DNA of 64,000 nt from Microbacterium aoyamense (GCF_023155855.1 NZ_JAKNUT010000006.1:186001-250000), one strand, 5' to 3'; counted from the stretch's first letter, positions 19,554 to 28,108 are shown. Notes: generated by a model not told the origin, from the sequence alone. Made by a program: numbers and translations.

Positions 19554-20404
19554 GGTTCGCTCCTTGGGGGTGAAGGGCGTGCGGGGATCGACACGTTGTC
19601 GATGAGGCGAGTGCGACCGACGCGCACGGCGACGACGACGAGCGCTCCGGCATGGACGGTGGTCAGCGTCGACAGGTCGTCGGGATCGACGATCTCGAGG
19701 TATTCGACCTCGAGATCCTGCAAGATCCGGTCGCCGATGGCGCGGAGGGATGCCGCATCCCGCTCCGTCTCGGATGCCTGGGCGATCGCGCTCAGCGCGC
19801 GGGGCACGGCGAGCGCTCTCTCGCGCTCCGTCGCCGTGAGGCGCGAGTTGCGGCTCGACAGCGCGAGTCCATCGCCGTCGCGTACGGTCGGCACGACGGC
19901 GATGCGGGTCGGGATGCCGAGGTCTTGCACCATCCGCTTCACCACGACCACCTGCTGCGCGTCTTTCGCGCCGAAGTAGGCGACGCTGGCGAGCACGGCG
20001 AGAAGCAGTTTCGCGACGACCGTCGCGACGCCGTCGAAATGCGCGCGACCGCGCACGGCACCCTCGAGCACCTCGGTGATCGCGCCGTCGACGCGCACCG
20101 TCGTCGCGAATCCCTCGGGGTACATCTCCTCGGCGCTGGGCGCGAACACGATATCGACCCCGGTCGACTCGGCGAGCGCGAGGTCGTGCTCGAGCGTGCG
20201 CGGGTACCGCGCGAGATCCGCGGCATCCTCGAACTGCGTCGGATTCACGAAGATCGTCATGACGACCGTGTCGCATTCCGCGCGCGCCGCGCGGACGAGC
20301 TCGAGGTGCCCCTCGTGCAGGTTGCCCATCGTGGGCACGACGCCGATGCGGGACGAGCTGTCGAGTGCCTCGCGCAGCGCAGCGATGGTCTTGACGATGA
20401 TCAC
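19550..20404 (-). CDS. panC: Pantothenate synthetase
   Basis: A 284-residue PanC that joins pantoate and beta-alanine using ATP. The HIGH-type motif is VVPTMGNLHEGHLELVRAA, followed by VVMTIFVNPTQFEDAADLAR and YPRTLEHDLAL. Others are AHFDGVATVVAKLL, AYFGAKDAQQ, and ALSSRNSRLT, the KMSKS-equivalent loop. The start is GTG 20404, inside the stop of the DUF2520 gene (GTGA overlap). It overlaps panB by four bases at the other end. Confidence 0.96.
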   Translation of the reverse strand: MIIVKTIAALREALDSSSRIGVVPTMGNLHEGHLELVRAARAECDTVVMTIFVNPTQFEDAADLARYPRTLEHDLALAESTGVDIVFAPSAEEMYPEGFATTVRVDGAITEVLEGAVRGRAHFDGVATVVAKLLLAVLASVAYFGAKDAQQVVVVKRMVQDLGIPTRIAVVPTVRDGDGLALSSRNSRLTATERERALAVPRALSAIAQASETERDAASLRAIGDRILQDLEVEYLEIVDPDDLSTLTTVHAGALVVVAVRVGRTRLIDNVSIPARPSPPRSEP

Positions 20405-21123
20405 TTCGCGAGCTCCCGCGTCGTCGCGACGAGCGCGTCGAACAGGTCGAGCCTCTCGGGAAGCCGCTCCGCGACGGCCGCACGCTGCCGCGCGACCGTG
20501 GCTTCGTCCCTTCGAGCGACCGGCCCCGTCAGCGCGTCGGCGCCCATGGCCGCCCAGTTCTCGATCGATGCCCGCACGAGCGGCACGAGGGCCTCGCGCG
20601 GCACTCCCGCGGTCGCGGCGAGGTCCTCGGCGAAGGTCTCGAGCGTCACGGCGAAGTTCGAGGCGATGGATGCCGCGGCGTGGTACGCCGCACGGTCCCC
20701 CGGCGCGACGCGGAACGGCGTCATCCGCATCGCGCGGGCGAGCTGCTCGGCGGTCGCGCGTGCCCGATCGGTGGTTCCGTCGATCGCGGCGCTCACACCC
20801 GAGAAGTCGGCGCCCTGCGCGGTCACGGTCATGAGTGGATGGATGCTGAACCCCTCGTGCGGCGAGAGCACAGCGAGCTGTTCTGCACCGGAAAGGTGGC
20901 CGACGAGCGGTCCGGGCGCGATGACCTGCGCGGCCGCGCGGATCGCGGCATCCGGAACCGCCAGCAGCACGATCGCGGCGCCGCAGGCGTCCTCGCCTCT
21001 CGCTCTCGGGCCTTGCACGTCTGCACCGGCGTCGCGCAGCGCCGCGACGAGCGCCCGCCCCATCCTGCCGTCGCCGACGACGACGATCTCGCCGATCGTC
21101 GTGTCTTCGGGGGCGTGGGTCAT
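20401..21123 (-). CDS. Rossmann/DUF2520 oxidoreductase, possible ketopantoate reductase of the operon
   Basis: A 240-residue protein with an N-terminal NAD(P)-binding segment (EIVVVGDGRMGRALVAALRD) and a C-terminal DUF2520-type all-helical domain, AAYHAAASIASNFAVTLETF. This is the overall fold plan of 6-phosphogluconate-dehydrogenase-like reductases such as ketopantoate reductase. It is the first gene of an operon with panC and panB and is joined to panC by a GTGA overlap. No panE is in the window, so filling the ketopantoate reductase step is the simplest hypothesis. The family itself is not characterised for that reaction, so this is inference from context. Confidence 0.8.
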   Translation of the reverse strand: MTHAPEDTTIGEIVVVGDGRMGRALVAALRDAGADVQGPRARGEDACGAAIVLLAVPDAAIRAAAQVIAPGPLVGHLSGAEQLAVLSPHEGFSIHPLMTVTAQGADFSGVSAAIDGTTDRARATAEQLARAMRMTPFRVAPGDRAAYHAAASIASNFAVTLETFAEDLAATAGVPREALVPLVRASIENWAAMGADALTGPVARRDEATVARQRAAVAERLPERLDLFDALVATTRELAK

Positions 21124-21274
21124 CGTCGATTCCCGGCTGCGTGGTCTCTGGAGCAGGGCGCTCTGTCGAAATCGGAGCGCGGCCAGGAATCAAGGGTAGT
21201 CGGGTGTGGGAGCGCACCGGCGCACGCCCGTGCGGAGGCCCGACGGAGGAGCACCCGTATGCAAGGCTGGAACG

Positions 21275-21721
21275 GTGACCGAGGCTCAGGACCGCACGCG
21301 GCAGATGATCGCCGTGGTCGTGTGCTGGCTGCCGCTCGCCGTGCTGATCGTGTCGGTCATCGCGTCATGGGATGCCGTGGCATCCACCATCACGACGCAG
21401 TGGAACGCCGGCGAACCCGCAACCATCGCGCCCGCGTGGACCGCCCTGCTGCTGCCGGCCGGCGTCTGCATCATCGCCGGCATCGCGGCGACGTCCGCCG
21501 CGATCGACGGCACGAATCGCGGTCGTCGGATCGCCTATCTCGCCGCCTTCGGCGCGGGTTGCGCAGCGCTCTGGGTGTGGTTCAGCCTGCTGGCCGCCAA
21601 CGACTCCGGGGACGCGCCGCATCGACTCCTGCTGTTCCCGTTCTTCGTGCTGCTCGGGTTCATCCCATGGGCGATCGCCGGCCGCGGCATCCCCAGCGCG
21701 CGAACTGACCAGGTGGCGTGA
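21275..21721 (+). CDS. Small four-helix membrane protein, unknown function
   Basis: A 148-residue hydrophobic protein with four predicted transmembrane helices (about 12-33, 52-71, 83-105 and 119-137) and short charged ends. GTG 21275 gives a start MTEAQDRTRQMIAVVV with AAGG eight bases upstream. The longer upstream reading frame is Arg/Pro-rich and unlikely to be coding. It is divergent from the pantothenate operon and followed 52 bases later by a dehydrogenase with its own ribosome site. No conserved motif was recognised. Confidence 0.7.
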   Translation: MTEAQDRTRQMIAVVVCWLPLAVLIVSVIASWDAVASTITTQWNAGEPATIAPAWTALLLPAGVCIIAGIAATSAAIDGTNRGRRIAYLAAFGAGCAALWVWFSLLAANDSGDAPHRLLLFPFFVLLGFIPWAIAGRGIPSARTDQVA

Positions 21722-21773
21722 TCCCCGTCTCGAACGCTCGAATGATCACGCCACAGAAAAGGAGCGAGGGCTC

Positions 21774-22808
21774 ATGCGCGCAGTGATCGTGGACCGATTC
21801 GGCACTTTGCCCACGATCCAGAACGTGGATGCCCCGCCCTGCCCGCCGGACGGCGCGATCGTCCGCGTCGAAGCGACCGGCGTCTGCCGCAGCGACTGGC
21901 ACGCCTGGCGCGGGCATGACGCGTCCGTCGTGCCTCCATACATCCCGGGGCACGAGTTCGCGGGGGTCGTCGAGAGCGTCGGACCCGAGGTCGCGACGTT
22001 CCGGGCAGGAGACCGCGTCACGGCCCCGTTCGTCTTCGCCTGCGGAGACTGCGCCCAGTGCCGCACCGGCGACCACCAGGTCTGCACGCGGCAGGCGCAG
22101 CCCGGGTTCACCCTGCCCGGGTCGTTCGCCGATCGGGTGGTCGTGACGAACGCCGAGATCAATCTCGTCGCGCTGCCCGATGGTGTGGACTTCGTGGATG
22201 CCGCGGGCCTCGGCTGCCGGTTCGCGACCGCGTATCGCGCCGTGCGCGCGCGGGCGAAGGTGCAAGAGGGGGAATGGGTCGCGGTGCACGGATGCGGCGG
22301 CGTCGGGCTCTCGGCCATCGTCATCGCGATCGCCGCCGGTGCTCGCATCATCGCGACCGACGTCTCCGACACCGCGCTCGCGGCCGCCGAGACGCTCGGT
22401 GCACAGACGCTCCGGGCCGCTTCCGACGCGGCGGAGCGCATCCGCTCCCTCACAGACGGCGGAGCGCACGTCTCGATCGACGCGTTCGGCAGCGCGGCAT
22501 CCTGTGTCGCATCGATCGAGAGCCTGCGCCCGCGCGGCCGACACGTGCAGGTGGGGCTTCTGCTCGCGGGCGACGCGATGCCGGCGGTGCCGATGGGCCG
22601 CGTGATCGCCGACGAGCTCGATGTGCTCGGCAGCCACGGCATGAGCGCCGCCGACTACCCCGCGATGCTCGCCGACATCGCCGCGGGACGCCTCGATCCG
22701 AGCCTCACGCGTGGTGACACGATCGGCTTCGACGAGCTGCCGCACGCGCTGGCCACGATGGATGACCCGGGCAGGCGTCCGGGAATGACCGTCGCCGTCC
22801 GGCACTGA
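21774..22808 (+). CDS. Zinc-dependent alcohol dehydrogenase
   Basis: A 344-residue medium-chain dehydrogenase. Catalytic zinc ligands are Cys in ATGVCRSDWHAW and His in the PGHEFAGVVESVG segment. A four-Cys structural zinc site is CGDCAQCRTGDHQVC (about 90-104). The Rossmann motif is VHGCGGVGLSAIVIAIAAGA, and an Asp (ATDVSD) at the end of the second strand points to NAD rather than NADP. ATG 21774 has AAGGAG upstream. It probably oxidises a primary or secondary alcohol; the substrate is not indicated by neighbours. Confidence 0.92.
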   Translation: MRAVIVDRFGTLPTIQNVDAPPCPPDGAIVRVEATGVCRSDWHAWRGHDASVVPPYIPGHEFAGVVESVGPEVATFRAGDRVTAPFVFACGDCAQCRTGDHQVCTRQAQPGFTLPGSFADRVVVTNAEINLVALPDGVDFVDAAGLGCRFATAYRAVRARAKVQEGEWVAVHGCGGVGLSAIVIAIAAGARIIATDVSDTALAAAETLGAQTLRAASDAAERIRSLTDGGAHVSIDAFGSAASCVASIESLRPRGRHVQVGLLLAGDAMPAVPMGRVIADELDVLGSHGMSAADYPAMLADIAAGRLDPSLTRGDTIGFDELPHALATMDDPGRRPGMTVAVRH

Positions 22809-22877
22809 CCGAGCCGGCACGACCGGTACCGCCGGCGACCGGAACGACGGGCGGCCGGCCCGGTCGCGAGATCGTCG

Positions 22878-23441
22878 CTACCGGTTCTGCAGCGGCCGCA
22901 GCACCTCGGCGAGCTCGGCGAGTTCGGGCAGCATCCTCCCGATGATCGCGTGCTCCTTCTCGGTCGGAGTGAACACGCCGTCCTCGATCATCGTGGCCGG
23001 GAACGTGATCTCGACGTTGGACCCGACCCGCACCATGCCGAGCACCGTGATGGACGGCAGGAGCGACACCATTCCGCGCGTGCCCGACGACACCCCGCCG
23101 TAGCTGACGAACCCGACCGGCTTGCGCCACCACTCCTGATTCAGGTAGTCCAGCGCATTGCGCAGCGCCGGCGACGCGCTGTGGTTGTACTCGGGCGTCA
23201 CGAAGATGATCAGGTCCGCGGCATCCACCCGCTCGCTCCAGGCGATGGTGTGCGGGTGCGTGTACTGACGAAGGCGGGGATGCTTCGGCTCGTCCATGAA
23301 CGGCAGCGCGAGCTCTTTGAGGTCGACCCAGTCGACCGCCCAGTCGGTGTGCTCCTCGACCTGCCTGCGCACCCACTCGGCGATCGGCAGGCCGACGCGT
23401 CCGGGCCGGACCGACCCGACGATGATCATCGCTTGTGTCAT
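22878..23441 (-). CDS. NADPH-dependent FMN reductase / flavoprotein
   Basis: A 187-residue flavodoxin-fold protein of the NADPH-dependent FMN reductase family. The phosphate-binding loop is VGSVRPGRVGLPIAEW near the N-terminus. The family segment FVTPEYNHSASPALRNALDY sits at about 75-95, and VGFVSYGGVSSGTRGM follows at about 102-118. Such proteins reduce FMN or quinones with NAD(P)H. It is upstream of, and in the same direction as, the methionine importer genes' 3' end, but a hairpin separates them, so it is probably its own unit. Confidence 0.9.
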   Translation of the reverse strand: MTQAMIIVGSVRPGRVGLPIAEWVRRQVEEHTDWAVDWVDLKELALPFMDEPKHPRLRQYTHPHTIAWSERVDAADLIIFVTPEYNHSASPALRNALDYLNQEWWRKPVGFVSYGGVSSGTRGMVSLLPSITVLGMVRVGSNVEITFPATMIEDGVFTPTEKEHAIIGRMLPELAELAEVLRPLQNR

Positions 23442-23490
23442 GCCGACGACGCTACCGGTGCCTGGACGAAGGCGGCGTCGAACGGAGGCG

Positions 23491-23521
23491 GGATGCCCGG
23501 AACCTCAGGCCCCGGGCATCC
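23491..23521. terminator. Hairpin downstream of metQ
   Basis: GGATGCCCGG (23491-23500) and CCGGGCATCC (23512-23521) form a perfect 10-bp stem with an 11-base loop. It lies nine bases after the metQ stop on the minus strand and ends the metN-metI-metQ operon. There is no U-tract. Confidence 0.65.
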
Positions 23522-23529
23522 GCCCCGTG

Positions 23530-24447
23530 CTACTCCGCGTCGAGCGGGAGCAGGATGCCCTTCACGCGCGGGTCCGTCGCGAGGAACTCCTGCACCTTCG
23601 GGTCCTGGAATGCCGCGACGAGCTTCTGGATGTTGGGGGCGTCGGCGTAGTCCGAGCCGATCGTGAGCTGGCCGGCGAACTCGTCGGGCGCGGCGGGCGC
23701 GTAGATCTGCTGCTCGATCGGGATGCCGGCGGCGAGGTAGTACTCGGTGTAGCCCACGGCGGCGTCGAGGTCGGCGAGCGACCGCGACTGCGCGGCGAAG
23801 TCGAGCAGCGTGAAGGTGAGGTTCTTCGGGTTGGAGACGATGTCATCCTGCGTCGCCGACCACTTGTCGATGGACGGGTCGAGCTCGATGAGTCCGGCGC
23901 GCTCCAGGACCCACAGGCCCTGGGCCTCGTTGGCGGGGTCCGAGTAGAGCGAGATGTTCGCGCCATCCGGAATCTGCTCCACCGACGTGTATTCGTCACT
24001 CCACAGCCCGAAGCCCCAGCGGAAGACCGGCGTCGCGGCCTCTTCACGGAAGTCCGGATTGGCCTCGAGCACCTGCGAGAGCCAGAGCTTGTGCTGGTAG
24101 ACGGTGCCCGCGACCTCACCGTCGCTCACGGCACGGTTGAGGGTCGTGCTGTCGGAGAGACCCTTGAACTGCACCGTGATCCCGTAGTCGGGCGCCACCT
24201 CGTCGGCGACGAACTGCACGAGGGCTTCTTCTGCGGCGTTGCCCTCGGCGGTGACGATCGTGAGGGTCGCGCCCTCGACGAGGTTGGGCGAGGTCGTGCC
24301 GATGACCCGCGGCAGGATGATCGCCGCCGCGATGCCGAGGACGATGACGATGCCGCCGACGATGAACGGCCAGCGCTTTCGTCGCCGGACGGTGAATCCG
24401 TGGTCGTCGTTCGGGGTGAGCGGGGTCTGGGTCGCTGTGGTGGACAT
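23530..24447 (-). CDS. metQ: Methionine ABC transporter substrate-binding protein (MetQ/NlpA-like)
   Basis: A 305-residue NlpA-family solute-binding protein, last gene of the metN-metI-metQ operon. The body has family features: EEALVQFVADEVAPDYGITV, TVYQHKLWLSQVLEANPDF, ISLYSDPANEAQGLWVLERA and VGYTEYYLAAGI. Unusually, the N-terminus is not a lipoprotein signal. It has a cytoplasmic-like stretch with basic RRRKRW and then one helix (about 27-47) with no lipobox Cys. The protein is therefore probably anchored by an uncleaved transmembrane helix. It binds methionine or a related amino acid outside the membrane. Confidence 0.88.
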   Translation of the reverse strand: MSTTATQTPLTPNDDHGFTVRRRKRWPFIVGGIVIVLGIAAAIILPRVIGTTSPNLVEGATLTIVTAEGNAAEEALVQFVADEVAPDYGITVQFKGLSDSTTLNRAVSDGEVAGTVYQHKLWLSQVLEANPDFREEAATPVFRWGFGLWSDEYTSVEQIPDGANISLYSDPANEAQGLWVLERAGLIELDPSIDKWSATQDDIVSNPKNLTFTLLDFAAQSRSLADLDAAVGYTEYYLAAGIPIEQQIYAPAAPDEFAGQLTIGSDYADAPNIQKLVAAFQDPKVQEFLATDPRVKGILLPLDAE

Positions 24448-24478
24448 GCTGGTCTCCGGTGTGTGAGGAAGGACGGAT

Positions 24479-25198
24479 TCAAGCCGCGAGGGTGAGCCGG
24501 CGCGACTGTCGTGCCGAGGGGGTGAGCGCCCGGACCGCGCGGTCGCCGGCGAACTGCACGAGCGCGACGAGGGCGACGAGCACGATGATCGTGGCGACCA
24601 TCACGGCGTTGTCGAAGCGCTGGTAGCCGTACGTGACGGCGACGTAGCCGATACCGCCGGCGCCGATCGTGCCGGCGATCGCGGAGTACTCGATCATCGC
24701 GATCGTGTTGATCGTGAGGCCCCCGACGATCGACGGCACTGCTTCGGCGAGCTGCGCGTGCCAGATGGTCTGCAGGGGCGAAGCGCCGGACGCGATCGCG
24801 ACGCGGGAGCGTTCGACGGGCACGCTGCGCAGCGAGTTCTCGACGATGCGCGTGAAGAATGCGATGCCGGCGATCGACATGGGCACGACGGCGGCGGGGA
24901 TGCCGATGTTCGTGCCGGTGATGAGCCGTGTGAACGGGATGATCGCCGCCATGAGCACGAGGAACGGCAGCGATCGACCGATGCTCACGACCCAGCTGAG
25001 CGTCACGTGCGACGAGCGGTGCGGGAACAGCCCGCCGGGAGCGAGGTTGAAGAGCGTGGCCCCCAGTGGCACCCCGACCAGGACGACGATGATCATCGTG
25101 ATCCCGACCATGATCAGCGTGTCTCCGATCGCCGGGATGATCAGCGCGGGGATCTCGGGGATGGGAACGTTCTGCGCGCGCACGGGGAACCCGATCAT
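24479..25198 (-). CDS. metI: Methionine ABC transporter permease MetI
   Basis: A 239-residue permease with about five to six membrane helices and the binding-protein-dependent transport signature. The EAA-loop region reads VAIASGASPLQTIWHAQLAE and contacts the ATPase. The motif GLTINTIAMIEYSAIAGTIG is characteristic of MetI. It overlaps metN by four bases (start inside the metN stop, ATGA). With MetN and MetQ it would import methionine. Confidence 0.93.
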   Translation of the reverse strand: MIGFPVRAQNVPIPEIPALIIPAIGDTLIMVGITMIIVVLVGVPLGATLFNLAPGGLFPHRSSHVTLSWVVSIGRSLPFLVLMAAIIPFTRLITGTNIGIPAAVVPMSIAGIAFFTRIVENSLRSVPVERSRVAIASGASPLQTIWHAQLAEAVPSIVGGLTINTIAMIEYSAIAGTIGAGGIGYVAVTYGYQRFDNAVMVATIIVLVALVALVQFAGDRAVRALTPSARQSRRLTLAA

Positions 25199-26241
25199 GC
25201 GACGGCCTCCAGGTCTTCCGCGTCTTCCGCGTCTTCCGCGTCGGTGAAGCTCGTCGTGCGGATCGGCTCCGCGGCACGGGCCGTCAGACCCGCCGCGGCG
25301 AGCAGCGGCAGCGCTCGCGCGTAGGCGGCGGACGGCACGGCGACGCGGGCGGTTCCGACAGTGGCGCCGTGCACCTGCTCGATCGACGCACCCAGCAGGC
25401 GCAGGTCGGCGCCGAGCTCGCGCGACACGCGCGCCACCCAGTCACCGTCGACGGCCGTCGTATAGCTGACATCGATCGCGACGTCGCCGTCCTCAGCGGC
25501 CGCGGCGGCACGCGCGGGACGCAGCTGGTCTCCGAGGAGCGAGGATGCATCGCGCAGCAGGTCGACGATGCGTCCCGACTCGACGATCCGGCCGTGGTCG
25601 AGCCGAGCAACGGTGTCGGCGATCTGCACGACGGTGTCCATCTCGTGCGTGATGAACAGGATCGACAGACCGAGCTCGTCGCGCAGTTCCTTCAGCAGCG
25701 CGACGATCGTCGCCGTCGAATCCGGGTCGAGTCCCGAGGTCGCTTCGTCCGACAGCAGGACGCTCGGGCGCAGGGCGAGAGCGCGGGCGATGCCGATGCG
25801 CTGGCGCTGGCCGCCCGACAGCTGATGCGGGTAGTGCCCTGCCTTGTGGGCGAGCCCGACGCGGTCGAGCAGCTCGGCGACGCGCGCACGCGACTCGGCC
25901 GCCGTGACGCCCAGGAACTGCAGCGGGAGCGCCACGTTCTCGGCCGCCGTCCGCCGGGCGAAGAGTCCGTCGGACTGGAAGATCGTGCCGATGCGGCGGC
26001 GGGCGACCCGCAGGTCGCGTTCGCCGAACGCCGTCAGGTCGTCGCCGTTGACGACGACCCGCCCAGAGGTCGGGCGCTCGAGCAGCGTCACGCACTGCGC
26101 GAGCGTCGACTTGCCCGCGCCCGACGGACCGACGACCGCGGCGATCTGACCCGATGGCACGGCGAAGTCGAGGTGGTCGAGTACGGTGGTCGCGTCGGGA
26201 CCATCGCCGAACACCTTCGTGAGGGCTTCGAGCTGGATCAT
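25195..26241 (-). CDS. metN: Methionine ABC transporter ATP-binding protein with NIL domain
   Basis: A 348-residue ATPase. Walker A is GPSGAGKSTLAQ, the signature is LSGGQRQRIGIARALALRPS, and Walker B is VLLSDEATSGLD, followed by the H-loop FITHEMDTV. The C-terminal region at about 250-335 is the NIL (ACT-like) domain that in MetN proteins binds methionine and shuts the transporter down from inside. The extreme C-terminus has a run of Asp-Ala-Glu repeats encoded by a 9-bp tandem repeat (25213-25241). It is first in the metN-metI-metQ operon. No SAM riboswitch was recognised upstream. Confidence 0.95.
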   Translation of the reverse strand: MIQLEALTKVFGDGPDATTVLDHLDFAVPSGQIAAVVGPSGAGKSTLAQCVTLLERPTSGRVVVNGDDLTAFGERDLRVARRRIGTIFQSDGLFARRTAAENVALPLQFLGVTAAESRARVAELLDRVGLAHKAGHYPHQLSGGQRQRIGIARALALRPSVLLSDEATSGLDPDSTATIVALLKELRDELGLSILFITHEMDTVVQIADTVARLDHGRIVESGRIVDLLRDASSLLGDQLRPARAAAAAEDGDVAIDVSYTTAVDGDWVARVSRELGADLRLLGASIEQVHGATVGTARVAVPSAAYARALPLLAAAGLTARAAEPIRTTSFTDAEDAEDAEDLEAVA

Positions 26242-26288
26242 GAGGCACGACGTTAGCGACGCGCCGCGGGGCTCATTCCAGAGTGACG

Positions 26289-26312
26289 CCGGGCGTCGTC
26301 ATGAGACGCCGG
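26289..26312. terminator. Possible hairpin between the nuclease gene and metN
   Basis: CCGGGCGTC (26289-26297) pairs with GACGCCGG (26305-26312) with one bulged base around a seven-base loop. It lies 36-59 bases beyond the stop of the nuclease gene and upstream of the metN start, so it may separate the two units. Confidence 0.35.
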
Positions 26313-26347
26313 ATGACGGCTGCGAGCTGCGCTCCGTGTCGCAGGCT

Positions 26348-26935
26348 CTAGCCTGCCGCTCGTCCTGGTGATGAGTCGACTGGCGCGGCATCCTGGCATC
26401 CCGTGGCGATCACTCCGCCGTCGGGCCCGAGCGTCGCGACCTGTGCCGCGCGGTAGTCGGGCTCTCGCGGATGCGCCGGATACCCGTCGGTCGAGTCGTA
26501 CCGCGCGACGGCGTTGCCCGCCCGCAACTGAAGGAGCCCCAGGTCGACGCCGCTCGCGGTCGTCACATAGCGCAGGAGACGCCCGTACCGGTCTTGCTCG
26601 TTCTGCCCTTCCGGCAGCTCGAGGGTGACGGCGTCTCCGGCAGCCACGGCATCCGCGATCGCCTCGCTCGCCGGCGCGTCGCCGCATTCGCCCCGCTCGG
26701 GGGTGTCGATCCCGATGATGCGCACCGTGCCCGCGCTCGTCTCGATCGTGTCGCCGTCTACGACATCGAGGAAGGTCGCGGTCTCGACGATGGATGCCGC
26801 AGGTGTCGAGTCGATGGATGCCTCGGGCGCCGCCGTCGCGACGACCTGTGTAGCCGGGGTCGGCACGCACGCAGACAGCGCGACCACCATCGCGATGCCC
26901 GCGACGACCGCCCCCAGCGCCGTTCCCGCCCGCAC
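26348..26935 (-). CDS. Staphylococcal-nuclease-like (thermonuclease) lipoprotein
   Basis: A 195-residue exported protein. The signal sequence ends in VVALSAC (about 17-23), a lipobox, so the mature protein is a lipid-anchored surface protein. After a Thr/Pro/Ala linker comes an SNase-type OB-fold domain: FLDVVDGDTIETSAGTVRI, then GIDTPERGECGD with the catalytic Glu, and DRYGRLLRYV with the catalytic Arg. It would cleave DNA or RNA outside the membrane using calcium. The C-terminus is short and acidic/Ser-rich. The domain is somewhat compact but complete. Confidence 0.88.
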   Translation of the reverse strand: MRAGTALGAVVAGIAMVVALSACVPTPATQVVATAAPEASIDSTPAASIVETATFLDVVDGDTIETSAGTVRIIGIDTPERGECGDAPASEAIADAVAAGDAVTLELPEGQNEQDRYGRLLRYVTTASGVDLGLLQLRAGNAVARYDSTDGYPAHPREPDYRAAQVATLGPDGGVIATGCQDAAPVDSSPGRAAG

Positions 26936-26966
26936 AGTTGCCCTTCCTGTTCGTCTTTCCTGTTCG

Positions 26967-27035
26967 TCGATCCCCGATCGACCTTTCCGTTCATCGACCC
27001 TCGATCGACCTCCCCGTTCGTCGATCCCCGATCGA
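26967..27035. repeat. 27-bp tandem repeat, about 2.5 units, upstream of the nuclease lipoprotein gene
   Basis: Units start at 26967, 26994 and 27021 with the core TCGATCCCCGATCGACC. The second copy has two changes in that core and the third copy is truncated. Each unit contains a palindromic CGATCG. The array lies 31-100 bases upstream of the nuclease start on the minus strand, in a 198-bp gap that otherwise shows no gene. Confidence 0.8.
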
Positions 27036-27133
27036 TTCGAACCTATCGGGGGCCTCCGACGCCGCCGGCCGAGCTCGATCCAGAACGATGACGACGCTCG
27101 CGCTCTCGTCGTCTACGACAGAGCAGAACAGGT

Positions 27134-27844
27134 TCAGGTGCGTCGGGAGGATGCCACGTACACGGTGTTGGAGGACGTCCCACCCGTGACGGGGTTGTCG
27201 AAGTCGACGACGTGCGCGGTTGCGTCGTCGAACACGGCGGCGAGTTCGGTCATGAACTCCGGATCGGGCGGGTCGTCGGACCAGAGGGCGAACACCCCGC
27301 CGCCCGTCAGGTGTCGATCGAGTGCGCGCAGGCCGGGAGCGCGATACAGGTCGGCGTGACTCGGATCGAGCTGGTGCCTCGGTGAGTGGTCGACGTCCAG
27401 CAGGATCGCGTCGTAGTGAGCGCCGGTGGGCGGTCGCCGCATCCGTTCGAAGAAGTCGTCGCTGACGAGCGACGTGCGCGGGTCGCCGACGAGTTCGGAT
27501 GACACGGGCAGCAGGATCCGTTCGTGCCAGCCGATCACCGCGTCGAGGCGGTCGATCACGGTGAGCGCGGTGACCCGCCGGTCGCGCAGTGCGGCCACCG
27601 CTGTGTAGCCCAGCCCGAGGCCGCCGACGAGGACGTTCAGCTCGTCGCCCGTCGCGGCGGCGAGTCCGAGATCGGCGAGCGCGATCTCGGCAACCGTGAA
27701 GAGGCTCGACATCAGGTACTCGTCGCCGAGCTTGACCTCGTACACTTCTGCGCCGACGGCCGGCTCCGATCGTCGCCGTAGCGTCAGGTCGCCCATCGGC
27801 GTGGGCTGCCAGTCGAGCTCTTCGAACCGCGCGATCACGGGCAT
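27134..27844 (-). CDS. Spermidine-synthase-like Rossmann methyltransferase-fold protein
   Basis: A protein of about 236 residues with a spermidine synthase/SAM-methyltransferase fold. The nucleotide-binding motif is VLVGGLGLGYTAVAALRDRR, the acidic end of strand 2 is VIDRLDAVIGWHE, and YDAILLDVDHSPRHQLDPSH is the central strand with Asp. No aminopropyl-transfer active-site set is evident, and stand-alone actinobacterial members are of unknown substrate. The start is ambiguous: ATG 27844 has GAGGGG directly abutting it, GTG 27838 would have better spacing, and an ATG at 27901 would add 19 residues. It is divergent from a small hypothetical gene. Confidence 0.8.
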   Translation of the reverse strand: MPVIARFEELDWQPTPMGDLTLRRRSEPAVGAEVYEVKLGDEYLMSSLFTVAEIALADLGLAAATGDELNVLVGGLGLGYTAVAALRDRRVTALTVIDRLDAVIGWHERILLPVSSELVGDPRTSLVSDDFFERMRRPPTGAHYDAILLDVDHSPRHQLDPSHADLYRAPGLRALDRHLTGGGVFALWSDDPPDPEFMTELAAVFDDATAHVVDFDNPVTGGTSSNTVYVASSRRT

Positions 27845-27931
27845 CCCCTCGTCGAGGCCCACACTACCGAGCGCGGACGGATCGCGCGGCCGGCGTAGCA
27901 TGTGTGCGTATCGTCGAACGGAGGATGCCTC

Positions 27932-28108
27932 GTGTCAGCTGCTCAGGATCCCGCCCATCACGTACCCGCGCCCGGCGAGCCGAGCATTCCCGAGATCGAA
28001 GACGACGAGACCGTCCCGCCGCGCCCGGAAGAGTCGATCGCCGACGCGCTGCGCGCGGAGCCCGACGTCGAGGATCACCGCAGGAATCACGGACCCATCG
28101 GCGCGTAG
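27932..28108 (+). CDS. Small acidic hypothetical protein
   Basis: A 58-residue protein starting MSAAQDPAHHVPAPGEPSIP, rich in Pro, Glu and Asp, with a C-terminal EDHRRNHGPIGA. GTG 27932 was chosen because GGAGG lies seven bases upstream; an in-frame ATG at 27902 has no such site. No domain is visible and it is likely disordered. Its last codons and stop lie within the first copy of a 50-bp tandem duplication. Confidence 0.55.
   Translation: MSAAQDPAHHVPAPGEPSIPEIEDDETVPPRPEESIADALRAEPDVEDHRRNHGPIGA

Noticed and set aside
26242..26347. SAM riboswitch upstream of metN
   Set aside because: The only clear structure is a single hairpin; the conserved cores of SAM-I or SAM-IV leaders were not seen.
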